Positions 1-5,083 of a DNA stretch of 5,083 nucleotides are shown in pieces. How positions within the stretch are numbered: position 1 is the first letter of the stretch; every line of letters starts with the position of its first letter. The translations under genes were made by a program, and so were the position numbers. The stretch is from Deltaproteobacteria bacterium (GTDB lineage: Bacteria > Desulfobacterota > Dissulfuribacteria > Dissulfuribacterales > UBA3076). The DNA lies in the NCBI GenBank assembly GCA_021159445.1, contig JAGGRV010000115.1:1-5083 (forward strand). The letters run 5' to 3'. Under the pieces are notes generated by a model. The model worked only from the letters and a program-made list of their open reading frames with translations. It was not told the origin of the DNA and searched no databases.

Positions 1-3000
1 AGCGGTCTTTCGAGCGGTTTTGACTGGCGGTCTATGATAGATAAATTGATTGCCATTGACCACCGTCGTGTAGATATCGTTGAAAGCCAAAAGGGCGAAT
101 ATGAATCAAAGCTGTCGGAATGGCAGTCATTTAATACGACTCTTCTCAGCCTGAAAACATCAGCAGTGGGACTTTCGGATCCTGATGATTTCTATCTTTA
201 CACCTCTAACATGAGCACGGATAGCGCTACAGTTGACGCGGATGACCTACTTTCGGTGTCCACTGGCACAACCGCCGCCCCGGGAACTTACACGATCAAG
301 GTGACGAATCTGGCACAGGCGCAAAAGCTCTCTTCAAATCCTTTTACCAGCCAGGCAACAGAGCTTGGAAGCTCCTATGCCGGCGATATCATTATCAACG
401 GCAAGGTGGTCACCATTAATTCCACCGATACCCTGACCAACGTGGCCAACAGCATCAATAACGCAAACACGGGAACAGACCCGAGCGGGGTGACGGCCAG
501 CATCGTCAATTACGGCGCCAATGACTATCGACTTCTATTAACAAGCGATGAAACAGGCGAAGACGGCATAAGCCTGGTGAATGGAGCATCAACTAATTTA
601 GTACAGAAATTTGGCTGGAAAGATAATGGTACGGCTGTAATCAAAAATTCAATAACAAACGGGGCACAGAGTGACCGATTTACGACCCATAATGTCGCCA
701 TCAAGTCACTTTTAGGACTTTCCTCCGGCGAAACGTCGACGGGTACGTTAACCATAGACGGCACCGCCGTTACGATCAATCTTTCCACCATGTCGCTGAC
801 CGATATCAAAGATGCGATAAACAATGCTATGGCCGCTGTACCCAGAACTGACATTGTCGCATCTGTTATTTCAGAAACCGTGGACGGAACCACCTATGAC
901 CGCCTCCAGGTTGAGGGAACACAGACATTTGTGGATGAAAAAAATATTCTGAACACACTCGGTATCCTTGACCACGCCAGCGCAGAAGTCACTGGCAAGG
1001 TTTCCGGAAACTCCATGACTACCGATGGTGCCTATATCTCATCTGATACGCTCCTCGTTGATATTGACGGCTATATCTCCTGGACCAGTGGCGACAAGAT
1101 TGCCATGACAGGAACGGACACTTCAAATACAGCAGTTAACTATGATTTTAATATATCAGCTTCAACCACTGTCGGCGATTTCCTTGAGGAGATCGAAACG
1201 CAATATGGTGATGTAATCGCCTATGTCACCTCTGACGGCAAGATACGTGTCGATGACATTGCGGGCAGCGGGTATTTAGATGTTACCGTTACGGACAGCA
1301 TCACCAATGGAGAACTTGAGTTTGTCAACGATGATGCTGCGTTTGGAGCCGCTTCCAACAGGAAGAGAGAGATTATTGCAGGCGAAGATGCCGCAGTCGA
1401 GATAGACGGAGTGGAGGTGACTGATTCCACCAATATCATAGACGATATCATAACCGGTGTTACCCTGAATCTTGTCAAAGAGGACGATTCTGCAACTGTT
1501 ACGCTCAATGTCGAACATGATATTAGCGCCATTAAGTCAAATATCCAGGACTTTGTGGATAAGTATAATATAGTCATGTCTTATATTAACACCCAGTTTT
1601 CTTATGATGAGGATGCAGAGGAAACAGGGGGCATCCTCTTTGGAGATGGCACACTTTCGTCGGTCAAATCTGATTTGACTTCGTTGCTGACCCAAAGTGT
1701 ATGGGGCGTGGACAGCGATTTTTCCATTCTGGGCATGGTTGGGATCAATATGGACAATGATCTGCTGCTGAGTATTGATGACGACAAGCTCACCGGATAT
1801 TTACAGACCAATTTCAATGATGTCGTGTCTCTATTTGCCGCCCGGGGAACCACATCGGACAGCAATCTCAGCTATATAAACCATTCAAGAGACACAAAGG
1901 CGGGCGAATATACCGTTCATATCAACAGGGCCGCCACCAGAGGCACAGAGACAGGAAACGTCAATCTTTCGAGCGGCGGCGCTGATGAAACTCTCACGAT
2001 TACCAAGGGAGACAGCTCTGCCGAAATCACCATAACAAACGGTATGAACCTCGATGATATTATCAATGAAATCAATACGGAACTTGACACGGAATATACA
2101 CAAACATTGGTGGGCGATGAACTGCTATACTCTGATGCCGCTCACAGTATCGCCATCACTTCCGAGACAAAATGGAACAGTATTTATGACAGCACGGGAA
2201 CACAGTTAAGCTTCAGTAACAACGATGCCGTTTCTTTTTCCGGAACATCCCGCAATGGAAGCGAAATATCAGGGAGTTATACCATCAGCGCTGTTGATAC
2301 AGATACGGTGCAGGGCCTGCTTTCGGCCATAGAAGATGCCTTCTCTAGCGATGTAACCGCAATAATTGACACCTCGGGAAGAATCGTTGTTACTGATGAA
2401 TATGGAGGAACCAGCCAGCTTGCCATTGATTCTATAAGTCATTCCACAGAAGGCGAATTTTTCGGCACAGTTGATGCGACATCCGGCGCAGGGGACGGCA
2501 GCCGGGAAGGACGTTACGCCATGGCCATCACCGCCACTGACGACGGGAGCAATCACCTGGTCCTGGGGAGTGATGATTACGGCAGCACAAGTTTCACCAT
2601 TTCCCAGGATACATCCGATGATAACTATGACCATATCATCTATGCCGAAACAAGCAATACTACAGAATTAACCAGCGGCAAGGTCTATATAACAAGTTCG
2701 ACGGCATGGGACGATGTATACGGGGCAAACGTGGCAAACAGTGACACCATAACCATATCCGGAAAAGCGAGAGACGGATCGACAGATATCAGCGGCACAT
2801 ATACCATCACTAATATCACATCCGACACAATAAATGGATTATTGACCGCGATTAAAACAGCCTACTCGGCACAGGGCACCACAGTTGATGCCTTTATCCG
2901 TGACGGTGTTGTTTATGTTGAAGATACGACTACGGGGAGTTCTTCTATTTCACTGACCCTCACGTGTAATAATCAGGGCGGTGGCAGTCTGGTCCTTGGA

Positions 3001-3480
3001 ACATTCGATCAAACCACAGAACGAGACCTGGATATTGGCCTGATCAACGGTACTGTAACTGGCCAGGATGTGGCCGGAACGATAGGCGGAGAGACTGCCG
3101 CTGGTTCAGGACAGGCCCTGACAGGTGACGACGGTAATGTAAACACCGATGGATTATATATAAAATATACCGGATCAACAGATAATACAGATGCCGGCAG
3201 CGTTACTCTGACTCTCGGCGTAGCAGAACAATTTGACCGTAAACTCTTCGGCATTACAGATTCCATCGACGGTTACGTGAGCTTCAAACAGGATTCTCTT
3301 CAGAATAGCATCGACAGTTTCGAAACACAGATTGAGCAGATGGAGGCGTTTCTTGACCGCAAGACGGAGACGTTGATCAACCGTTTTGTGGCCATGGAAC
3401 TGGCGTTGAGTAAAATCCAAAGTCAGAGCGACTGGCTTACCGGCCAGATCAATGCTTCCTTCAGCGGATGGAACTGGTAG
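1..3480 (+). CDS. fliD: Flagellar filament cap protein FliD (hook-associated protein 2), unusually large, 5' end cut by window edge
   Basis: FliD forms the cap at the filament tip, where exported flagellin folds and is added. The reading frame is open from base 1: codons before the ATG at 34 encode SGLSSGFDWRS, which matches the FliD N-terminal pattern (I/S-SGL-SGFD...MIDKLIAID), so the true start lies a few codons outside the window and 34 is an internal Met. Counting from base 1, 1159 residues are visible; FliD proteins are commonly about 450-700. Layout: FliD_N about 1-105 (GTYTIKVTNLAQAQ at about 95-108), two flagellin-IN-like motifs about 124-182 and 247-308, an added domain about 347-445, first part of FliD_C about 457-616 (DAAVEIDGVEV, then SNIQDFVDKYN), a long insertion with two more copies of the added domain, the DVAGTIGGE segment about 1023-1031, and the C-terminal helical region about 1074-1156. 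The protein is rich in Thr, Ser, Asp and Asn and has one Cys. It ends in TAG with no frameshift. Identity is very secure; the domain borders are by eye. Confidence 0.95.
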   Translation, partial: SGLSSGFDWRSMIDKLIAIDHRRVDIVESQKGEYESKLSEWQSFNTTLLSLKTSAVGLSDPDDFYLYTSNMSTDSATVDADDLLSVSTGTTAAPGTYTIKVTNLAQAQKLSSNPFTSQATELGSSYAGDIIINGKVVTINSTDTLTNVANSINNANTGTDPSGVTASIVNYGANDYRLLLTSDETGEDGISLVNGASTNLVQKFGWKDNGTAVIKNSITNGAQSDRFTTHNVAIKSLLGLSSGETSTGTLTIDGTAVTINLSTMSLTDIKDAINNAMAAVPRTDIVASVISETVDGTTYDRLQVEGTQTFVDEKNILNTLGILDHASAEVTGKVSGNSMTTDGAYISSDTLLVDIDGYISWTSGDKIAMTGTDTSNTAVNYDFNISASTTVGDFLEEIETQYGDVIAYVTSDGKIRVDDIAGSGYLDVTVTDSITNGELEFVNDDAAFGAASNRKREIIAGEDAAVEIDGVEVTDSTNIIDDIITGVTLNLVKEDDSATVTLNVEHDISAIKSNIQDFVDKYNIVMSYINTQFSYDEDAEETGGILFGDGTLSSVKSDLTSLLTQSVWGVDSDFSILGMVGINMDNDLLLSIDDDKLTGYLQTNFNDVVSLFAARGTTSDSNLSYINHSRDTKAGEYTVHINRAATRGTETGNVNLSSGGADETLTITKGDSSAEITITNGMNLDDIINEINTELDTEYTQTLVGDELLYSDAAHSIAITSETKWNSIYDSTGTQLSFSNNDAVSFSGTSRNGSEISGSYTISAVDTDTVQGLLSAIEDAFSSDVTAIIDTSGRIVVTDEYGGTSQLAIDSISHSTEGEFFGTVDATSGAGDGSREGRYAMAITATDDGSNHLVLGSDDYGSTSFTISQDTSDDNYDHIIYAETSNTTELTSGKVYITSSTAWDDVYGANVANSDTITISGKARDGSTDISGTYTITNITSDTINGLLTAIKTAYSAQGTTVDAFIRDGVVYVEDTTTGSSSISLTLTCNNQGGGSLVLGTFDQTTERDLDIGLINGTVTGQDVAGTIGGETAAGSGQALTGDDGNVNTDGLYIKYTGSTDNTDAGSVTLTLGVAEQFDRKLFGITDSIDGYVSFKQDSLQNSIDSFETQIEQMEAFLDRKTETLINRFVAMELALSKIQSQSDWLTGQINASFSGWNW
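1039..1335 (+). repeat. FliD added domain, copy 1 (protein-level repeat)
   Basis: This encodes about 99 residues running from SSDTLLVDIDGYISW to LEFVNDD. It shares a pattern with copies 2 and 3: a W near the start, a 'GDKIAMTGT' strand, a 'T-T-V-G-D-F-L-E-E-I-E' helix, then 'DGKIRVDD' and an alternating hydrophobic strand. It is the most diverged of the three and lies before the FliD_C region. By memory, similar 'ttigdLL.aIe...dGkI.vtD' modules occur in other flagellar axial proteins such as FlgE and FlgL variants; that link is inference. Confidence 0.6.
2155..2475 (+). repeat. FliD added domain, copy 2 (protein-level repeat)
   Basis: This encodes about 107 residues that align with copy 3 almost end to end: ITSETKW / ITSSTAW, SGTSRNGSEISGSYTI / SGKARDGSTDISGTYTI, DTVQGLLSAIEDAF / DTINGLLTAIKTAY, SGRIVVTDEYGGTS / DGVVYVEDTTTGSS, and FFGTVD / VLGTFD. 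The DNA of the two copies has drifted, so the duplication is old and the similarity is kept at protein level. It lies inside the insertion that separates the two parts of FliD_C and is probably a surface-exposed domain of the cap. Confidence 0.8.
2689..3009 (+). repeat. FliD added domain, copy 3 (protein-level repeat)
   Basis: This is the partner of copy 2, of the same length (about 107 residues) and with the same order of motifs. It carries the only Cys of the visible FliD (TGT at 2965-2967), in the strand LTLTCNN. Between copies 2 and 3 lies a stretch (HLVLGSDDYGSTSFTIS) that reads like the end of a flagellin-IN module, so the arrangement is IN-like half, copy 2, IN-like half, copy 3. Immediately after it the sequence returns to the usual FliD_C pattern. 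Confidence 0.8.
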
Positions 3481-3487
3481 GAGATTG

Positions 3488-3505
3488 GAGGACAGAGGAC
3501 AGAGG
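3488..3505 (+). repeat. Tandem heptamer GAGGACA, about 2.5 copies
   Basis: GAGGACA at 3488-3494 is repeated at 3495-3501 and followed by a partial GAGG at 3502-3505. It begins eight bases after the fliD stop codon. It may be replication slippage or the edge of a dispersed intergenic element; it is too short to assign a role. Confidence 0.8.
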
Positions 3506-3513
3506 TCACCCCG

Positions 3514-3604
3514 GTGAAATGCGCTCCGCCCCGGTTGAATCCCCTTTGGGGTTCCGCCTTAGGCGGAAATTCAACAGGGCAAGCTGTGACTGCGTCAATT
3601 TCAC
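3514..3604. repeat. Nested inverted repeat (cruciform / three-way-junction type), possible REP-like element
   Basis: Four pairings can be read. The outer arms are GTGAAAT (3514-3520) with ATTTCAC (3598-3604). The middle arms are GTTGAAT (3534-3540) with ATTCAAC (3569-3575). Inside the middle arms two hairpins sit side by side: CCCC-TTT-GGGG (3541-3551) and TTCCGCC-TTA-GGCGGAA (3552-3568). The middle part, 3534-3575, is therefore a fully paired three-way junction with only short loops. There is no T-run after it, so it is a poor intrinsic terminator. It could be a mobile palindromic repeat, an mRNA stability or processing element between fliD and fliS, or both. The pairing is seen directly; the role is inferred. 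Confidence 0.7.
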
Positions 3605-3677
3605 AGGGCAGGGAAGTCAGAGGTATCAAAAGCCGAAGGCTGAAAGCTCACAACTCACAAATGACCAATGAAGTAAA

Positions 3678-3683
3678 AGGAGG
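3678..3683 (+). promoter_or_regulatory. Ribosome binding site of fliS (AGGAGG)
   Basis: AGGAGG, within AAGGAGGA, lies 10 bases before the ATG at 3694. It decides the fliS start: in-frame alternatives at GTG 3514 and ATG 3661 lack such a site and would add residues not seen in FliS proteins. Confidence 0.85.
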
Positions 3684-3693
3684 ATATGCTCTC

Positions 3694-4146
3694 ATGTATG
3701 GAAATGGAATTGATGCCTACAGGCAGATAAATGTGACAACGGCGGACCCCGTAAGGTTGGTATTGATGTGTTACGAGAGAGCGATCGGCAGCTTGAAAAC
3801 TGTAAAGGAAAAAATTAGTTCCAAAGAATATGAAGCGAAAGGAAAAGCGATTCAAAAAACGCAGGACATTCTAAATCTATTGATGCAATCACTTGACTTT
3901 GAACAAGGTGGCAAGATAGCAACGAGTCTGGATGCACTTTATAATTATATGTTACGCCGATTACTTGAGGCGGATCTGAAAAAGGATGAAAAAATCATAG
4001 AGGAAGCAATCTATTTCCTCGAAGAGCTCGAATCGGCATGGAAGGAAATCTTTTCCGCACCTAAAAATGATAATGTACCGGTCTCCTATCTTCAGAATAG
4101 GAAGGAAGAAAAAGGGCAACCCACCAGGGCAATTGGAGCTTATTGA
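3694..4146 (+). CDS. fliS: Flagellar secretion chaperone FliS
   Basis: FliS binds the C-terminus of flagellin in the cytoplasm, stops it from polymerising early and delivers it to the export gate. The protein has 150 residues. The opening MYGNGIDAYRQ is the standard FliS start (binding pocket Tyr/Ile near residues 2-10), followed by DPVRLVLMCYERAI (18-31), SLDFEQGG (66-73), LDALYNYM (79-86), and LEELESAWKEI (109-119), all typical positions of the four-helix FliS fold. The last 30 residues form a charged, Pro-containing tail beyond the fold, somewhat longer than usual. The start is set by the spaced AGGAGG. The gene follows fliD after a 213-base spacer and is one base from the next gene, consistent with one operon. 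No damage was seen. Confidence 0.95.
   Translation: MYGNGIDAYRQINVTTADPVRLVLMCYERAIGSLKTVKEKISSKEYEAKGKAIQKTQDILNLLMQSLDFEQGGKIATSLDALYNYMLRRLLEADLKKDEKIIEEAIYFLEELESAWKEIFSAPKNDNVPVSYLQNRKEEKGQPTRAIGAY
4135..4138 (+). promoter_or_regulatory. Ribosome binding site of the FliT/FlgN-like gene (GGAG, inside fliS)
   Basis: GGAG lies inside the last codons of fliS, nine bases before the ATG at 4148. It supports that start over the in-frame ATG at 4067, which would put 27 extra, unrelated residues deep inside fliS. Confidence 0.6.
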
Positions 4147-4147
4147 A

Positions 4148-4585
4148 ATGAAAACAGACAATCTCCATGATCTCTTAGATCAGAAACTGGATGCCTTCAG
4201 AAATTTTCTTTCCGCAACGATAACACTGAAAGAATTGACTGATTCTGAAGATAATATGGAAAAAATTGAATTGCTTGTAGATAAACGCCGGAATTGTATT
4301 AGCAGGATTGATAAAATTGACAATCGGATAAACAGGATAAGAAAAGAAATAATGATTTTACCATCTGAAACAAAAAAAGAAATCACAAAAATCGTCACAA
4401 TGATTGATGATACTGCCGTAAAAGCAGTACACATAAATAAGGAATTTGAAACAATGCTCCGGGTTCATTATAATGATATAAAAAACCAGATGTTAAAGAT
4501 CCGCCATAGCCGGGACGGAGTGAAGGGATATGTACTCAGAACCTTTGAAAAAAATCAGCCCAGGTTTCTGGATGTTATGTCATAA
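4148..4585 (+). CDS. FliT/FlgN-like flagellar chaperone (small coiled-coil protein)
   Basis: The gene encodes 145 residues, mostly helical and strongly charged, with long heptad-like stretches (about 35-70 and 80-120). The opening LHDLLDQKLDAFRNFLSATITLKE and the segment LLVDKRRNCISRIDKID (42-58) fit the pattern of small type III export chaperones of the FliT/FlgN group, in which an Arg-rich helix follows a 'K...F..FL..T' helix. The end RFLDVMS looks like a natural C-terminus. FliT proteins usually bind FliD; FlgN binds FlgK and FlgL. The position directly after fliS favours a FliT-like role for the large FliD, but the sequence is too weakly conserved to choose. Its ATG is one base after the fliS TGA (TGAAATG), so translation is probably coupled. 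Its base composition is visibly AT-richer than fliD. Confidence 0.7.
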   Translation: MKTDNLHDLLDQKLDAFRNFLSATITLKELTDSEDNMEKIELLVDKRRNCISRIDKIDNRINRIRKEIMILPSETKKEITKIVTMIDDTAVKAVHINKEFETMLRVHYNDIKNQMLKIRHSRDGVKGYVLRTFEKNQPRFLDVMS

Positions 4586-4640
4586 AAATACCGATAACGA
4601 AACAGGAAAGGTTATACGGGAAATCCCCCCGGAAGAACTC
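4584..4640 (+). pseudogene. FlaG-like C-terminal fragment
   Basis: In the frame of nt 4584 the reading is KNTDNETGKVIREIPPEEL. This closely follows the FlaG C-terminal pattern (V.D.eTGeVIRqIPpEE.l). FlaG is a small protein whose gene usually lies beside fliD and which affects filament length. Only about 19 residues remain: the N-terminal two thirds are absent, the left side is the tail of the preceding gene, and the match ends abruptly at nt 4640. The open frame continues to a stop at 4752-4754, but that part is antisense to a FlgK-like sequence. It is a remnant, not a working gene. The motif is short, so some doubt remains. Confidence 0.55.
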
Positions 4641-4765
4641 TCAGCCAACCCCTTTAGGGCCTCTGCCCTCTTATCTCTGAAGTCATTCGCATCACCCTTG
4701 CCCGTTTTAATAGCTGCGATTTCCTTGTTCAAATCAGCTATATCTGACATATAGCCGTTAGCCTG
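4640..4765 (-). pseudogene. FlgK-like internal fragment, inverted
   Basis: On the minus strand this reads QANGYMSDIADLNKEIA (4765 down to 4715), then IKTGKGDANDFRDKRAEALKGLAE. This matches the FlgK (hook-associated protein 1) segment 'iNgy..dIAdLNkqIa..e..G..aNdlrDqRd.ll.eL'. FlgK forms the hook-filament junction and is normally 450-700 or more residues; only about 42 are present. The frame meets TGA at 4789-4787 on the 5' side, and on the other side the similarity stops where the FlaG-like scrap begins. It has no start codon or Shine-Dalgarno suited to a gene. It is a piece of a flgK inserted in opposite orientation to the operon. Confidence 0.6.
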
Positions 4766-4793
4766 ATGAAGAAAATTTGCGGGACGTCATTGA

Positions 4794-5027
4794 CTAGACT
4801 GAATAAGTGTAATAACGGTATGTGATAGAAGCAAGCATCTCATTGATTACCCTCTGATTCTCTTCCCATCTTTTTTGCTGGTCATCACACTTTTTTCCCT
4901 GGGCTTCCCGATCCCTTTTTAATTCATCCAGTATCCGCTCAATCCGGTCTTCGGTGTCAGTCTTGTCGGCATACTGCTTCTTTGTTATTTTAAGGACATA
5001 CTTGCGTATGCCAGGATCACGTTCCAT
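4794..5027 (-). pseudogene. Truncated coiled-coil protein of the DUF3782 / PD-(D/E)XK-nuclease-like type
   Basis: The frame has 77 codons. Residues 1-68 look like the N-terminal half of a coiled-coil family that I remember as DUF3782 or COG5493: MERDPGIRKYVLKITKKQYAD, then TEDRIERILDELKRDRE, then RWEENQRVINEMLASI. Relatives continue with a linker and a 'GALGARWG' segment leading into a nuclease-like fold and reach about 200 residues. Here the match ends at residue 68 (nt 4824) and nine unrelated residues (TYRYYTYSV) precede TAG. An in-frame TGA lies just upstream of the ATG, and there is only a weak GGGAG about 17 bases away. It is most likely a broken remnant; a short expressed coiled-coil protein cannot be excluded. 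Family function is unknown. Confidence 0.55.
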
Positions 5028-5043
5028 AGTAACCGTTCACACT

Positions 5044-5071
5044 CCCTGGCAGCCGATAGGCTTTTGCAGGG
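5044..5071. repeat. Imperfect hairpin near the right edge
   Basis: CCCTG (5044-5048) pairs with CAGGG (5067-5071), and inside it AGCC (5051-5054) pairs with GGCT (5059-5062) around a GATA loop. It lies upstream of the truncated minus-strand gene. It is short and imperfect; the role is unknown and it could be chance. Confidence 0.35.
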
Positions 5072-5083
5072 TTTCAACCGCGG

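Larger units (their letters stand above)
3481..3693. other. fliD-fliS spacer with tandem heptamer and nested inverted repeats
   Basis: This is 213 bases between two genes that are often nearly adjacent. The fliS frame is open backwards to a GTG at 3514, but its translation has no flagellar or other recognisable pattern, lacks a good Shine-Dalgarno, and runs through the palindromes, so it is not counted as coding. I looked for sigma-28 (TAAA / GCCGATAA) and sigma-54 (TGGCAC / TTGC) promoter pairs and found no convincing one; GCCGAAGG at 3632-3639 has no matching upstream half. The visible structure is listed separately. Confidence 0.7.

Noticed and set aside
525..3420. Minus-strand open frames of 70-120 residues within fliD
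   Set aside because: They are antisense to a strongly conserved coding frame, have no family resemblance and no Shine-Dalgarno, and are expected from the codon use of fliD.
3621..3641. Sigma-28 promoter around GCCGAAGG before fliS
   Set aside because: The -10-like half deviates from GCCGATAA and no TAAA-type half lies at the proper distance upstream; the AGCC-GAA-GGCT palindrome explains the resemblance.
3514..3693. N-terminal extension of FliS from GTG 3514 (or ATG 3661)
   Set aside because: The extra residues have no FliS pattern, run through perfect palindromes and lack a Shine-Dalgarno, whereas ATG 3694 has AGGAGG at good spacing and gives the standard MYGNGI start.
4067..4147. Upstream start for the FliT/FlgN-like gene at ATG 4067
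   Set aside because: It would overlap fliS by 80 bases with a basic, unrelated stretch; ATG 4148 has GGAG nine bases upstream and the family-like sequence starts there.
4656..4677. Hairpin AGGGC-CTCT-GCCCT followed by CTTATCT as a terminator of the operon
   Set aside because: The stem is only five pairs, the following tract is not T-rich, and the arms lie within the FlgK-like coding remnant.
4530..4754. A 74-residue + strand open frame as a real gene
   Set aside because: Only about 19 codons resemble FlaG; the start lies within the preceding gene and the second half is antisense to the FlgK-like fragment.

Overview
The window is the end of a bacterial flagellar filament-cap operon followed by a stretch of broken genes. 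All three intact or near-intact genes lie on the + strand: a very large fliD (hook-associated protein 2, filament cap; its first few codons lie off the left edge), fliS (flagellin export chaperone), and a small coiled-coil gene that sits where FliT/FlgN-type chaperones usually sit. The protein styles (a large FliD with a 'DVAGTIGGE' segment, the FliS and FliT-like sequences, and a coiled-coil DUF3782-like fragment) suggest a motile member of the former Deltaproteobacteria (Desulfobacterota and relatives). This is inference from remembered family patterns, not from a search.

Layout: 1-3480 is fliD, open from the first base, because codons before the first ATG (nt 34) already encode the conserved FliD N-terminus. 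3481-3693 is a 213-base spacer with a tandem heptamer and a compact nested inverted repeat; no convincing gene or promoter was seen there. 3694-4146 is fliS, with a strong Shine-Dalgarno. 4148-4585 is the FliT/FlgN-like gene, starting one base after the fliS stop. 4584-5083 holds no intact gene: it has a FlaG-like C-terminal scrap on +, abutting an inverted FlgK-like internal scrap on -, followed by a truncated DUF3782-like coiled-coil gene on -.

How the genes work together: FliD caps the growing filament and helps flagellin fold as it arrives. FliS holds flagellin in the cytoplasm before export. FliT-like proteins usually do the same for FliD. The FlaG and FlgK scraps come from the same functional set (filament length and hook-filament junction), so this boundary looks like a site where flagellar gene pieces were rearranged.

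The most interesting points are the modular growth of FliD (three copies of one roughly 100-residue domain, two of them in a large insertion that splits the C-terminal domain) and the sharp FlaG/FlgK junction near nt 4640. I found no evidence for a wholly new system, CRISPR array, mobile element with intact ends, tRNA or rRNA.
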